Assembly: GCF_016406145.1 (NCBI RefSeq)
Contig: NZ_CP066306.1
Coordinates: 3,968,001 to 4,032,000 of the forward strand
Source of the DNA: Pseudomonas putida
GTDB lineage: Bacteria > Pseudomonadota > Gammaproteobacteria > Pseudomonadales > Pseudomonadaceae
Reading direction: 5' to 3'
DNA length: 64,000 nt
Shown: in pieces, positions 11,799 to 21,516 of the stretch
How positions within the stretch are numbered: the stretch's first letter is position 1
Layout of the letters: each line of letters starts with the position of its first letter
Program-made: the position numbers and the translations under genes
The notes under the pieces: generated by a model
Database searches by the model: none
The model's input: only the letters and a program-made list of their open reading frames with translations
What the model was told of the DNA's origin: nothing

Positions 11799-13217
11799 AT
11801 GATGAGCAAGCAAATTCCGGTACATGACGTTACCCCGCCTGCCAGCAAAGGGAAGGATTCCGTCGACCTCTACGCCTCTCGCGAGAAAATCTACACCCGC
11901 GCCTTCACCGGCCTGTTCCGCAGATTGCGGATGGTCGGCGGGGCAGCGCTGTTCCTTTTGTACTTCGGCACTGTCTGGCTGAACTGGGGCGGCCATCAGG
12001 CGGTATGGTGGAACCTGCCCGAACGCAAGTTCTACATCTTCGGCACCACCATCTGGCCGCAAGACTTCATCCTGCTCTCGGGCATCCTCATCGTCGCCGC
12101 CTTCGGCCTGTTCTTCGTTACCGTGTATGCCGGCCGCGTGTGGTGCGGCTACACCTGCCCGCAAAGCGTGTGGACGTGGATCTTCATGTGGTGCGAGAAG
12201 GTCACCGAAGGCGACCGCAATCAGCGCATGAAGCTTGACCGGGCCCCGATGAGCGCCAACAAGTTCCTGCGCAAGTTCACCAAGCACAGCCTGTGGCTGC
12301 TGATCGGCTTCGTCACCGGCATGACCTTCGTCGGCTACTTCTCGCCGATTCGCGAACTGGTCATCGAATTCTTCACAGGCCAGGCCGATGGCTGGGCCTA
12401 CTTCTGGGTCGGCTTCTTCACCTTGGCCACCTACGGTAACGCCGGCTGGCTGCGCGAGCAGGTGTGCGTGTACATGTGCCCCTACGCACGTTTCCAGAGC
12501 GTGATGTTCGACAAGGACACCTTGATCGTCTCCTACGACCCGCGCCGCGGTGAAACCCGCGGCCCGCGCAAGAAGGACGCGGACTACAAGGCCCAGGGTC
12601 TGGGCGACTGCATCGACTGCACCATGTGCGTACAGGTCTGCCCCACCGGCATCGACATCCGCGACGGGCTGCAGATCGAGTGCATCGGCTGCGCCGCCTG
12701 CATCGACGCGTGCGACAGCATCATGGACAAGATGAACTACCCCAAAGGCCTGATCAGCTACACCACCGAGCACAACCTGTCGGGGCAAAAGACCCACATG
12801 CTGCGCCCAAGGCTGATCGGCTACGCACTGGTACTGCTGGTGATGATCGGCGCCCTGGCCACCGCCTTCGCCACCCGCTCGCTGGTGGGCTTCGACGTTA
12901 GCAAGGACCGCGTGCTGTACCGCGAGAACGCCCAGGGGCGGATCGAGAACGTGTACAGCCTCAAGGTCATGAACAAGGACCAGCGTGACCACATCTACGT
13001 GCTGGACGCCGCTGGTCTGCCTGATCTGCGGCTCGAAGGCCAGCGGGAAATCCGCGTGGCCGCCGGCGATATCGTCAGCCTGCCGGTGCAGTTGTCGGTC
13101 GCCCCCGAGAAACTGCCCTCGACCACCAACGAAATCACCTTCACCCTCAAGAGCGCCGATGACAGCGCTGCCGAGGTCGAAGCCAAGAGCCGCTTCATCG
13201 GCCCACAGATCCGCTGA
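11799..13217 (+). CDS. ccoG: cbb3 oxidase assembly protein CcoG (FixG/RdxA-type ferredoxin)
   Basis: About 472 residues. Several membrane spans (for example MVGGAALFLLYFGTVWLNW and DFILLSGILIVAAFGLFFV) flank cysteine motifs RVWCGYTCPQSVW and VCVYMCPYARF, then a two-cluster ferredoxin domain CIDCTMCVQVCPTGIDI / CIGCAACIDACD. A C-terminal periplasmic Ig-like domain follows. CcoG proteins help assemble the oxidase; Cu(II) reduction has been proposed for the family. The start is ambiguous among TTG 11796, ATG 11799 and ATG 11802. First gene of the accessory set ccoGHIS. Confidence 0.93.
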   Translation: MMSKQIPVHDVTPPASKGKDSVDLYASREKIYTRAFTGLFRRLRMVGGAALFLLYFGTVWLNWGGHQAVWWNLPERKFYIFGTTIWPQDFILLSGILIVAAFGLFFVTVYAGRVWCGYTCPQSVWTWIFMWCEKVTEGDRNQRMKLDRAPMSANKFLRKFTKHSLWLLIGFVTGMTFVGYFSPIRELVIEFFTGQADGWAYFWVGFFTLATYGNAGWLREQVCVYMCPYARFQSVMFDKDTLIVSYDPRRGETRGPRKKDADYKAQGLGDCIDCTMCVQVCPTGIDIRDGLQIECIGCAACIDACDSIMDKMNYPKGLISYTTEHNLSGQKTHMLRPRLIGYALVLLVMIGALATAFATRSLVGFDVSKDRVLYRENAQGRIENVYSLKVMNKDQRDHIYVLDAAGLPDLRLEGQREIRVAAGDIVSLPVQLSVAPEKLPSTTNEITFTLKSADDSAAEVEAKSRFIGPQIR

Positions 13218-13232
13218 GAGAGAACGCGAACC

Positions 13233-13760
13233 ATGCCTGCCGCCACCGCCACCAGCCCTTGGTACAAGCACCTCTGGCCCTGGATCATCATCGGCATCCT
13301 CACCACCTCGGTGTGCCTGAGCCTGACCATGGTCAGCATCGCCGTGAACAACCCCGACAACCTGGTCAACGACAACTACTACGAGGCTGGCAAAGGCATC
13401 AACCGCTCGCTGGACCGTGAATTGCTGGCGCAGAACCTGGGCTTGAAGGCCAGCGTGCACCTGGACGAGCTGACAGGCGAAGTGGACCTGCGCCTGGCCG
13501 GCAGCAGCAACCCGCAGAGCCTGGAGCTGAACCTGATTTCACCCACCCAGCCAGAAAAGGATCGCAAGGTGCTGCTGAGCCGGGTCGAGGCAGGGCGCTA
13601 TGTGGGGCAACTGGAAGACAAGGTCGACGGGCGCCGCTTTGTCGAGCTGCTGGGTAGCGAAAGCGGCCAGGTGTGGCGCTTGTTCGAGGAGGAAAAAGTG
13701 GCGCATGGTGTGACCTTGCAGTTGGGCGATGAAGCCATCCAGGGCGCTGAACACTTGTAG
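13233..13760 (+). CDS. ccoH: cbb3 oxidase assembly protein CcoH/FixH
   Basis: A 175-residue protein with one N-terminal membrane helix (WIIIGILTTSVCLSLTMVSI) followed by the FixH signature NPDNLVNDNYYEAGKGINR and a periplasmic beta-rich domain. CcoH is needed for stable cbb3 assembly. It begins 15 bases after ccoG and its stop lies at the edge of a REP-like palindrome, so the four accessory genes may be partly uncoupled at this point. Confidence 0.92.
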   Translation: MPAATATSPWYKHLWPWIIIGILTTSVCLSLTMVSIAVNNPDNLVNDNYYEAGKGINRSLDRELLAQNLGLKASVHLDELTGEVDLRLAGSSNPQSLELNLISPTQPEKDRKVLLSRVEAGRYVGQLEDKVDGRRFVELLGSESGQVWRLFEEEKVAHGVTLQLGDEAIQGAEHL

Positions 13761-13795
13761 GAGCGCCCCTTTCGCGACACAAGGCCGCTCCTACC
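13757..13795. repeat. REP-like palindrome between ccoH and ccoI
   Basis: TGTAGGAGCGCCCCTTTCGC followed by GACACAAGGCCGCTCCTACC forms an inverted repeat starting at the ccoH stop codon. It is of the same family as the elements at 3830 and 49618. Sitting inside an operon, it may reduce read-through or protect the upstream mRNA. Confidence 0.75.
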
Positions 13796-13838
13796 GGGGA
13801 ACGCGCCGGCCAGCCGATATATGTAAGGCAATGATGTG

Positions 13839-16283
13839 ATGACCCAGCCCACCCCCTGCTACCACTGCGCCCTGCCCGTCCCCGCCGGCAGCCGCTTCAC
13901 CGCCGTGGTCCTCGGCCAGCCCCGGCACTTCTGCTGTCCCGGCTGCCAGGCAGTGGCCGAGTCGATCGTCGCCGGTGGCCTGGAGCACTACTACCGGCAC
14001 CGCAGCGACAACAGCGCCAACCCCGAGGCCCTGCCCAAGCAGTTGCAGGACGAACTGGCCCTGTACGACCGCAGTGACGTGCAACAGACCTTCGTCCGTC
14101 ACCAAGGCGACCTGGCCGAAACCACCCTGCTGGTCGAAGGCATCAGCTGCGCCGCCTGCGGCTGGTTGATCGAAAAGCATTTGCGCAACCTGCCCGGCGT
14201 GGCCGACGCACGTCTTAACCTGTCCAACCATCGCCTGCTGCTCAGTTGGGAAGACCAACGCCTGCCGCTCTCGCGATTGTTGGCCGAGCTGCGCCAGATC
14301 GGCTACGCCGCCCATCCCTACCAGCCCGACCAGGCCGCCGAGCAACTGGCCCGCGAAAACCGCAGCGCCCTGCGCAGGCTGGGCGTGGCCGGGCTGCTGT
14401 GGTTCCAGGCGATGATGGCGACCATGGCCACCTGGCCGGAATTCAACATCGACCTGTCGCCCGAGCTGCACACCATCCTGCGCTGGGTGGCGCTGTTTCT
14501 CACCATCCCGATCGTGTTCTACAGCTGCGCGCCCTTCTTCAAAGGAGCCGCACGCGACCTGCGCACCCGCCACCTGACCATGGACGTGTCGGTATCGCTG
14601 GCCATCGCCCTGGCCTTCGGTGCCGGGATATGGACGGCCGTCACCGGCAGTGGCGAGCTGTATTTCGACACCGTGGGCATGTTCGCACTGTTTCTGCTCA
14701 CCGGCCGCTACCTTGAACGCCGCGCCCGCGAGCGCACCGCGGCGGCGACCGCGCAACTGGTCAACCTGCTACCGGCCTCTTGCCTGCGCCTGGACAGCCT
14801 TGGCCGCAGCGAGCGCATCCTGCTCAGCGAACTGCAACGCGGCGACACCGTGCAGGTGCTGCCCGGCGCAGTGATACCGGCTGACGGGCGCATTGTCGAA
14901 GGCCGCTCCAGCGTCGACGAGTCGCTGCTGACCGGTGAATACCTGCCGCAACCGCGGCGGGTCGGCGACCGGGTCACCGGCGGCACCTTGAATGTCGAAA
15001 GCACGCTGAACGTAGAAATCGAAGCCCTTGGCCAGGAGTCGCGACTGTCGGCCATCGTCCGCCTGCTGGAACGCGCGCAGACGGAAAAGCCACGCCTGGC
15101 GCAAATAGCCGACCGTGCATCGCAGTGGTTCCTGCTGTTCACGCTGGTGGCCGCTATCGTCATAGGCCTGTGGTGGTGGCACCTGGACCCCACACGAGCG
15201 TTCTGGATTGTCCTGGCCATGCTGGTAGCCACCTGCCCATGCGCGCTCTCGCTCGCCACCCCTACAGCACTGACCGCCGCCACCGGTACGCTGCACAAGC
15301 TCGGCCTGCTGGTCACCCGAGGTCATGTCCTGGAAGGCCTCAACCAGATCGACACGGTCATTTTCGACAAAACCGGCACGCTCACCGAGGGCCGCCTGAC
15401 GCTGCGCAGCATTCGCCCGCTGGGCGCAGTGGCCGCCGACCGCTGCCTGGCCCTTGCCGCAGCCCTGGAAAACCGCTCCGAGCACCCCATCGCCCGCGCC
15501 TTCGGCCGCAATGCCGAGCCTGCGGACGATGTGCAAACGGTACCCGGGCTGGGCCTGGAAGGGCTGGCCGGCGGGCAGCGCCTGCGCATCGGTCAGCCCA
15601 CGTTCGTTTGCGCCCTCAGCGGCGCCGAAATCCCGACTGTCCCGGAGCCTCGTGGTCAATGGCTGCTGCTAGGGGATCGCCAAGGCCCGCTGGCCTGGTT
15701 CGGCCTGGACGATCGCCTGCGCGAGGACGCCCCTGCTCTGCTGGCGGCCTGCAAGGCGCGCGGCTGGCGCACCCTGCTGCTATCGGGCGACAGCTCGCCC
15801 ATGGTCGCTGAAGTGGCCGCTCAGCTGGGTATCGACCAGGCCATTGGCGGCCTGCGCCCGGACGACAAGCTGGACCGGCTCAAGGCTCTGCAGACCTCCG
15901 GGCGCAAGGTTCTGATGCTGGGTGACGGGGTGAACGACGTGCCGGTGCTGGCCGCCGCCGATATCAGCATTGCCATGGGCAGTGCCACCGATCTTGCCAA
16001 GACCAGTGCCGATGCAGTGCTGTTGAGCAACCGTCTGCAAGCGCTGGTACATGCCTTCGACCTGGCCCGCCGCACCCGCCGCAACATCCTCGAGAACCTG
16101 CTTTGGGCGACGCTGTATAATGGCCTCATGCTGCCGTTTGCCGCGCTCGGCTGGATCACCCCGGTGTGGGCCGCCGTCGGCATGTCGGTCAGCTCGCTGA
16201 TCGTGGTCCTCAATGCCCTGCGCCTGACCCGGCTGCCTGGCGTGGCGGCCACAGCCAGCGCCCCACAACCTGCCATTGCCTGA
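13839..16283 (+). CDS. ccoI: Copper-exporting P1B-type ATPase CcoI/FixI
   Basis: About 814 residues. The N-terminus has a cysteine-rich motif (CYHCALPV, then FCCPGCQAV) followed by an HMA domain with [14 protein letters not shown]. The transport site [12 protein letters not shown] (CPC) lies in the sixth span. The phosphorylation site is [10 protein letters not shown], and the hinge is [14 protein letters not shown]. This matches FixI/CcoI pumps, which supply copper to the cbb3 oxidase rather than serving general tolerance. GTG 13836 directly precedes the chosen ATG. It is followed by ccoS after 13 bases. Confidence 0.94.
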   Translation: MTQPTPCYHCALPVPAGSRFTAVVLGQPRHFCCPGCQAVAESIVAGGLEHYYRHRSDNSANPEALPKQLQDELALYDRSDVQQTFVRHQGDLAETTLLVEGISCAACGWLIEKHLRNLPGVADARLNLSNHRLLLSWEDQRLPLSRLLAELRQIGYAAHPYQPDQAAEQLARENRSALRRLGVAGLLWFQAMMATMATWPEFNIDLSPELHTILRWVALFLTIPIVFYSCAPFFKGAARDLRTRHLTMDVSVSLAIALAFGAGIWTAVTGSGELYFDTVGMFALFLLTGRYLERRARERTAAATAQLVNLLPASCLRLDSLGRSERILLSELQRGDTVQVLPGAVIPADGRIVEGRSSVDESLLTGEYLPQPRRVGDRVTGGTLNVESTLNVEIEALGQESRLSAIVRLLERAQTEKPRLAQIADRASQWFLLFTLVAAIVIGLWWWHLDPTRAFWIVLAMLVATCPCALSLATPTALTAATGTLHKLGLLVTRGHVLEGLNQIDTVIFDKTGTLTEGRLTLRSIRPLGAVAADRCLALAAALENRSEHPIARAFGRNAEPADDVQTVPGLGLEGLAGGQRLRIGQPTFVCALSGAEIPTVPEPRGQWLLLGDRQGPLAWFGLDDRLREDAPALLAACKARGWRTLLLSGDSSPMVAEVAAQLGIDQAIGGLRPDDKLDRLKALQTSGRKVLMLGDGVNDVPVLAAADISIAMGSATDLAKTSADAVLLSNRLQALVHAFDLARRTRRNILENLLWATLYNGLMLPFAALGWITPVWAAVGMSVSSLIVVLNALRLTRLPGVAATASAPQPAIA

Positions 16284-16296
16284 TCAGGAGCCGCCC

Positions 16297-16509
16297 ATGC
16301 CAGCCCTCTATGTCATGATCCCGGCCGCCCTGCTGCTTGTCGGCGTCGCCGTGTACATCTTTTTCTGGGCGGTCGACAGCGGCCAGTACGACGATCTTGA
16401 AAGCCCTGCCCACAGCATCCTGTTCGACGACCAGGACCCACGCCACCAGGCTGCCGTCAAACAAGAGCCCGCCGAGCCGCAAGACAAGGACCAACCACCC
16501 CGTGCCTGA
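16297..16509 (+). CDS. ccoS: cbb3 oxidase maturation protein CcoS
   Basis: A 70-residue protein with one membrane helix (MPALYVMIPAALLLVGVAVY) and the FixS/CcoS signature IFFWAVDSGQYDDLESPAH. CcoS is needed for cofactor insertion into CcoN. The ATG at 16297 has CAGGAG upstream. The last codons overlap the start of the next gene by eight bases. Confidence 0.93.
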   Translation: MPALYVMIPAALLLVGVAVYIFFWAVDSGQYDDLESPAHSILFDDQDPRHQAAVKQEPAEPQDKDQPPRA

Positions 16510-17185
16510 CCTGCTTCCCCTGCTCGGCTCCGCGCTGGTCCTCGGCCTGCTCGGCGGCGGCCACTGCCTGGGCATGTGCGGCGGCCTTATGGGCGCACTC
16601 ACCCTGGCGATCCCGCCGGAGCAACGCGGCCGGCGCCTGCGCCTGCTGCTGGCGTACAACCTTGGGCGGGTCCTCAGCTACGCCTGCGCCGGCCTGCTGC
16701 TGGGCCTGGCCGGCTGGGCCGTAGCCAGCAGCCCTGCCGCCCTGGCACTGCGGGTGGTGGCAGCGTTGCTGCTGATCGCCATGGGCCTGTACCTGGCCGG
16801 CTGGTGGAGCGGGCTGACGCGCATCGAAGCACTGGGCAGGGGGCTTTGGCGGCATATCCAGCCAGTGGCCACGCGCCTGTTGCCGGTCTCCAGCCTGCCC
16901 CGGGCCCTGCTGCTTGGCGCGCTGTGGGGCTGGCTGCCATGCGGGCTGGTTTACAGCACCCTGCTGTGGGCAGCCAGCCAGGGCAATGCGGGGTACAGTG
17001 CGACGCTGATGCTGGCGTTCGGGCTGGGTACCTGGCCTGTGCTGCTGGCCACAGGGCTGGCGGCGGAGCGGGTCAACAGCCTGTTGCGGCGGCGTAGCGT
17101 GCGTATGGCAGGAGGACTGCTGGTCATCCTGTTCGGCCTGTGGACACTGCCCGGGCCGCACCAGCATTGGCTGATGGGGCACTGA
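16502..17185 (+). CDS. TauE/SafE (UreH-like) membrane protein linked to cbb3 assembly
   Basis: About 227 residues, GTG start overlapping the ccoS stop. Six or so membrane segments are visible. The first carries LGGGHCLGMCGGLMGALTLA, and a later one carries WGWLPCGLVYSTLLWA; these paired cysteine motifs are typical of the DsbD/UreH-like 2 family. The gene is commonly next to ccoS in proteobacteria. A part in copper or thiol handling for the oxidase is plausible, but the transported species is unknown. Confidence 0.85.
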   Translation: MPDLLPLLGSALVLGLLGGGHCLGMCGGLMGALTLAIPPEQRGRRLRLLLAYNLGRVLSYACAGLLLGLAGWAVASSPAALALRVVAALLLIAMGLYLAGWWSGLTRIEALGRGLWRHIQPVATRLLPVSSLPRALLLGALWGWLPCGLVYSTLLWAASQGNAGYSATLMLAFGLGTWPVLLATGLAAERVNSLLRRRSVRMAGGLLVILFGLWTLPGPHQHWLMGH

Positions 17186-17216
17186 CAGGGCTGCTGGGCA
17201 GCGCCCCCCGTAGCTC

Positions 17217-17230
17217 TTGATACAAATCAA
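17217..17230 (+). promoter_or_regulatory. Perfect ANR/FNR box before hemN
   Basis: TTGATACAAATCAA is an exact match to TTGATNNNNATCAA. It lies 64-77 bp before the hemN ATG in a 108-bp gap. Control of the oxygen-independent haem pathway by ANR is known in Pseudomonas, and anr itself lies just downstream of hemN. Confidence 0.88.
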
Positions 17231-17293
17231 CACAGATTCCTACAGACGGCCATAGACTCCGGGGCACTGCTGCTCATTCCGGGGACCGCCCAC

Positions 17294-18676
17294 ATGCTCG
17301 AAGATCTACGCTGGGATGCCGACCTGATCCGCCGCTACGATCTGGCCGGCCCGCGCTACACCTCCTACCCGACTGCGGTGCAGCTGCACAGCGGAGTCGG
17401 CTCGTTCGACCTGCTCCACGCCCTGCGCGAAAGCCGCCGGGCCGTGCGCCCGTTGTCTGTGTACGTACACGTGCCGTTCTGCGCCAACATCTGCTACTAC
17501 TGCGCCTGCAACAAGGTCATCACCAAGGACCGTGCCCGAGCCGCACCCTACCTGCAGCGCCTGGAGCAGGAAATCCAGCTGATCGCCTGCCACCTGGACC
17601 CTAAACAGCGTGTTGAACAGCTGCATTTGGGCGGCGGCACGCCGACCTTCCTCAGCCATGTGGAGCTGCGCCAGCTGATGGCCACCCTGCGCCAGCACTT
17701 CAACCTGCTGGACGATGATTCCGGCGACTACGGCATCGAACTGGACCCGCGCGAGGCCGACTGGTCGACCATGGGCCTGTTGCGCGAACTGGGCTTCAAC
17801 CGCGTGAGCCTCGGTGTGCAGGACCTGGACCCTGCGGTGCAGCGCGCGATCAACCGCCTGCAGAGCCTGGAACAGACCCGCACCCTGATCGAGGCGGCGC
17901 GCACCTTGCAGTTCCGCTCGGTCAACCTGGACCTGATCTACGGCCTGCCCAAGCAGACCCCGGAAGGTTTCGCCCGCACCGTCGAGGAAGTGATCCGCCT
18001 GCAGCCCGACCGCCTCTCGGTCTTCAATTACGCCCACCTGCCTGAGCGCTTCATGCCGCAACGGCGTATCGACAGCAACGACCTGCCGGCCCCGGCAGCC
18101 AAGCTGGAGATGCTCCGGGCCACCATCGAACAGCTCACTACCGCCGGCTATCGCTACATCGGCATGGACCACTTCGCCCTGCCCGACGACGAGCTGGCCG
18201 TCGCCCAGGAAGAAGGCACCCTGCAGCGCAACTTCCAGGGCTACACCACCCACGGCCACTGCGACCTGATCGGCCTGGGGGTTTCGGCAATCAGCCAGAT
18301 CGGCGACCTGTACTGCCAGAACAGCAGCGACCTCAACACTTATCAGGACGCGCTTTCCGGCTCCCAGCTGGCAACCCAGCGCGGCCTGCTGTGCAATCAC
18401 GATGACCGCCTGCGACGGGCAGTGATCCAGCAACTGATCTGCCACTTCGAGCTCGACTTCGAGCCGATCGAAAGCGCGTTCACCATCGATTTTCGGGGCT
18501 ATTTCAACGATCTTTGGCCAGCGCTGCTGAACATGCAAAGGGACGGCCTGATCCACCTCGACGAAAAGGGCATACGCATCCTGCCGGCCGGGCGCCTGCT
18601 GGTCCGCTCGGTATGCATGGTGTTCGACGCGTATCTGGCGATGCACGACCGTCAGCGATTTTCACGAGTGATCTAG
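17294..18676 (+). CDS. hemN: Oxygen-independent coproporphyrinogen III oxidase
   Basis: A 460-residue radical-SAM enzyme. The iron-sulfur motif is [14 protein letters not shown] (C63, C67, C70), followed by the SAM-binding glycine motif [11 protein letters not shown] and [13 protein letters not shown]. It decarboxylates two propionates of coproporphyrinogen III to give protoporphyrinogen IX without oxygen. Length and N-terminus ([16 protein letters not shown]) match HemN rather than the shorter HemW proteins. A perfect ANR box precedes it, and anr lies 186 bases downstream. It supplies haem for the cbb3 oxidases at low oxygen. Confidence 0.96.
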   Translation: MLEDLRWDADLIRRYDLAGPRYTSYPTAVQLHSGVGSFDLLHALRESRRAVRPLSVYVHVPFCANICYYCACNKVITKDRARAAPYLQRLEQEIQLIACHLDPKQRVEQLHLGGGTPTFLSHVELRQLMATLRQHFNLLDDDSGDYGIELDPREADWSTMGLLRELGFNRVSLGVQDLDPAVQRAINRLQSLEQTRTLIEAARTLQFRSVNLDLIYGLPKQTPEGFARTVEEVIRLQPDRLSVFNYAHLPERFMPQRRIDSNDLPAPAAKLEMLRATIEQLTTAGYRYIGMDHFALPDDELAVAQEEGTLQRNFQGYTTHGHCDLIGLGVSAISQIGDLYCQNSSDLNTYQDALSGSQLATQRGLLCNHDDRLRRAVIQQLICHFELDFEPIESAFTIDFRGYFNDLWPALLNMQRDGLIHLDEKGIRILPAGRLLVRSVCMVFDAYLAMHDRQRFSRVI

Positions 18677-18861
18677 CCAAGCGAGTCGTTGACCGTGTGG
18701 ACAAGCCCGCTTGCCGAGCACACTATGGGCAAGAACGGACCCCCGGCATGATGCAGCTGGGGTTCGGCCAAGGCGCATCATCCTCGCGCACACTGGCCTA
18801 CACCCTATGCCGTAGGTTACCCTTACGACTTATGTGTGCTTTCCCACAAGGATCGATTCAA

Positions 18862-19596
18862 ATGTCCGAGCCAGTCAAACTGCGCGCCCACGGCCAGGCC
18901 CATTGCAAGGATTGCAGCCTGGCCCCCCTGTGCCTGCCTCTTTCGCTCAACCTGGAAGACATGGATGCACTGGATGAAATCGTCAAACGCGGACGCCCGC
19001 TGAAAAAGGGCGAGTTCCTGTTCCGCCAGGGTGACAATTTCGGCTCGGTTTACGCCGTACGTTCCGGCGCCCTCAAGACGTTCAGCCTGAGCGACAGCGG
19101 CGAGGAGCAGATCACCGGCTTCCACCTGCCCAGCGAACTGGTGGGCCTGTCCGGAATGGACACTGAAGCCTACCCGGTCTCGGCCCAGGCGCAGGAAACC
19201 ACCTCGGTGTGCGAAATCCCGTTCGAGCGCCTTGATGAACTGTCGGTGCAACTACCCCAGCTGCGCCGCCAGTTGATGCGGGTGATGAGCCGCGAGATCC
19301 GTGACGATCAGCAAATGATGCTGTTGCTGTCGAAAAAGACTGCCGATGAGCGCATTGCCACCTTCCTGGTCAACCTGTCGGCACGCTTCCGCGCCCGCGG
19401 CTATTCGGCCAACCAGTTCCGCCTGAGCATGTCGCGCAACGAAATCGGCAATTACCTGGGCCTGGCCGTTGAAACCGTGTCGCGGGTGTTCACCCGCTTC
19501 CAGCAGAACGGCCTGCTGCGCGCCGAGGGCAAGGAAGTGCACATCCTCGACCCGATCCAGCTGTGTGCGCTGGCCGGTGGTGCGATGGAGGCCTGA
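18862..19596 (+). CDS. anr: Anaerobic/microaerobic transcriptional regulator ANR (FNR family)
   Basis: A 244-residue CRP/FNR regulator. Four cysteines fit the oxygen-sensing [4Fe-4S] cluster: C15, C18 and C24 in [11 protein letters not shown] and C117 in TSVCEIP. The cyclic-nucleotide-like barrel covers residues about 30-140. The helix-turn-helix is [20 protein letters not shown], whose recognition helix carries the E-SR pattern for TTGAT half-sites. The ATG at 18862 is used because the upstream in-frame extension lacks family similarity. It should regulate the ANR boxes at 4617 and 17217. Confidence 0.96.
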
Positions 19597-19651
19597 AAGC
19601 CTGCTTGAAAAAGGTATACTGGCGCATTCGTTTTTCAGGATACCTGCAACA

Positions 19652-20200
19652 ATGCACAGCGAAGCCTTCGACCTCAAAGCCCTGATCCGCCCGGTAGTGG
19701 ACTTCCCCAAGCCGGGTGTGATCTTCCGCGACATCACCCCGCTGTTCCAGTCGCCACGCGGGCTGCGTTATGTCGCCGACCAGTTCATCGAACGTTATGT
19801 CGAGGCGGAGTTCAGCCACATCGGCGCCATGGATGCCCGTGGCTTTCTGATCGGCTCGATCATCGCCCACCAGTTGAACAAGCCGCTGATCCTGTTCCGC
19901 AAGCAAGGCAAACTGCCGGCTGACGTACTGTCTGAGGGGTATCAGACCGAGTACGGTGAAGCCTTCCTGGAAGTGCATGCCGACAGCCTGTGCGAAGGCG
20001 ATTCGGTGCTGATCTTCGATGACCTGATCGCCACCGGCGGCACACTGCTGGCCGCAGCCAACCTAGTGCGCCGCACCGGTGCACAGGTGTTCGAGGCGGC
20101 GGCGATCATCGACCTGCCTGAGCTGGACGGTTCGCGCCGGCTGCAGGCGGCGGGTGTGCCGACCTTCTGCCTGACCGAGTTTTCGCTGAGCGAGTACTGA
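19652..20200 (+). CDS. apt: Adenine phosphoribosyltransferase
   Basis: A 182-residue type I phosphoribosyltransferase. N-terminal adenine-binding segment is [15 protein letters not shown]; the flexible loop is [21 protein letters not shown]; the PRPP motif is [20 protein letters not shown]. It converts adenine and PRPP to AMP in purine salvage. The start is 55 bases after anr, with no shared function evident. The convergent recR gene lies downstream beyond a REP-like repeat. Confidence 0.95.
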
Positions 20201-20217
20201 GTGATTCTTGGGGTGCT

Positions 20218-20302
20218 TTGCACCCCTTTCGCGACACAAGGCCGCTCCACAGGGGACCGCGTACGGCCTTATGTCGCGAAAGGGCCGCACAGCGGCCCCA
20301 GC
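20218..20302. repeat. Paired REP-like palindromes between apt and recR
   Basis: CCCTTTCGCGACACAAGGCC and the facing GGCCTTATGTCGCGAAAGGG flank a short spacer. The element lies between convergent stop codons and belongs to the TAGGAGCGGCC family found elsewhere in the window. Confidence 0.75.
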
Positions 20303-20310
20303 AATTCAAA

Positions 20311-20913
20311 TCAAAGGGAAATCGGCTTACGCCCCGCAAAGGCATGTGCCAGGGTGCCGCCGTCGACCAGCTCCAGCTCGCCGCCCAGCGGCACGCCATG
20401 GGCAATCCGCGAGGCTACCAGCCCCTTCTCGGCCAGCAACTGCGCGATGTAATGTGCTGTCGCCTCCCCTTCCACAGTCGGGTTGGTGGCCAGGATCACC
20501 TCGGTAAAGCTGCCCTGCTCCTCGATCCGCGCCATCAACTGCGGCACGCCGATAGCATCAGGCCCCAGGCCATCAAGCGGCGACAGATGCCCCTTGAGTA
20601 CGAAGTAGCGACCGCGATAGCCGGTCTGCTCCACCGCATACACATCCATCGGCCCCTCCACCACGCACAGCTGGGTATCGTCGCGGCGCGTATCAGCGCA
20701 TTGCGGGCACAACTCCTGCTCGGTCAAGGTGCGACACTGGCGGCAATGGCCAACCCCTTCCATGGCCAGGCTAAGTGCCTGGGCCAGGCGCACACCACCG
20801 CTGCGGTCGCGTTCCAGCAACTGCAGGGCCATGCGCTGGGCGGTTTTCTGGCCGACGCCCGGCAGCGTGCGCAGGGCGTCGATCAGTTGGCGGATAAGGG
20901 GGCTGAAGCTCAT
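20311..20913 (-). CDS. recR: Recombination mediator protein RecR
   Basis: A 200-residue protein with a helix-hairpin-helix near residues 10-30 ([20 protein letters not shown]), a C4 zinc motif (C57, C60, C69, C72 in [16 protein letters not shown]) and a TOPRIM domain beginning [14 protein letters not shown]. RecR works with RecO (and RecF) to load RecA at gaps. Length is standard. It follows the YbaB-type gene on the same strand, but a clear terminator lies between, so it probably also has its own promoter. Confidence 0.96.
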   Translation of the reverse strand: MSFSPLIRQLIDALRTLPGVGQKTAQRMALQLLERDRSGGVRLAQALSLAMEGVGHCRQCRTLTEQELCPQCADTRRDDTQLCVVEGPMDVYAVEQTGYRGRYFVLKGHLSPLDGLGPDAIGVPQLMARIEEQGSFTEVILATNPTVEGEATAHYIAQLLAEKGLVASRIAHGVPLGGELELVDGGTLAHAFAGRKPISL

Positions 20914-21068
20914 GGGAAAGGCCTGATAATTCTATGAGAGGCGGTTTATACCGGCGCAGCCTGACAGCGTCAAATCTCACCTATCACAAGCGGCGCTCGA
21001 TCCAAAGGCCGCCAGAACATCCAGGCATACACCAGGCAGCATCAGCAACGACCTGTAAACAACACCAC

Positions 21069-21103
21069 AAAAAAAGCCGCCCTGGAACCCAGTGGCGGCT
21101 TTT
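21069..21103 (-). terminator. Intrinsic terminator after the dnaX-ybaB pair
   Basis: On the minus strand AAAAGCCGCC and GGCGGCTTTTTTT flank a 12-base loop, giving a GC stem followed by a T-run right after the stop codon at 21118. On the plus strand the hairpin also ends in TTTT. It separates dnaX-ybaB from recR. Confidence 0.8.
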
Positions 21104-21117
21104 CAACTGCAAATGCC

Positions 21118-21453
21118 TTAGAACGGCATCTTGAAGCCCGGCGGCAGCTGCATGCCTGCAGTCATGCCACCCATTTTTTCCTGGCTGCTCTGCTCGACCT
21201 TGCGTACGGCATCGTTCAGTGCAGCAGCAATCAGGTCTTCGAGCACTTCCTTGTCGTCTTCTTCAGTCGACATCAGGCTTTGATCGATGCTGACGCGCTT
21301 GACGTCATGACGACCGGTCATCACCACGCTGACCAAGCCACCGCCGGATTGGCCGGTCACTTCGGCGTTGGCCAGCTCTTCCTGCATCTTGGCCATCTTT
21401 TCCTGCATCTGCTGGGCCTGCTTCATCAGGCCGGCCATGCCACCTTTCATCAT
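21118..21453 (-). CDS. YbaB/EbfC family nucleoid-associated protein
   Basis: A 111-residue protein: [20 protein letters not shown], a long helix, then [21 protein letters not shown] and a second helix region [16 protein letters not shown]. This is the YbaB/EbfC fold, a homodimer that binds DNA. The start at 21453 is supported by GAGGTATACC upstream. It follows dnaX by 63 bases, the conserved dnaX-ybaB-recR order. Confidence 0.94.
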   Translation of the reverse strand: MMKGGMAGLMKQAQQMQEKMAKMQEELANAEVTGQSGGGLVSVVMTGRHDVKRVSIDQSLMSTEEDDKEVLEDLIAAALNDAVRKVEQSSQEKMGGMTAGMQLPPGFKMPF

Positions 21454-21516
21454 GGGGGTATACCTCGATTGGGTCGTGTGATGCAGCCCGCCACAGGCCG
21501 GCCGCATGGTTATCCG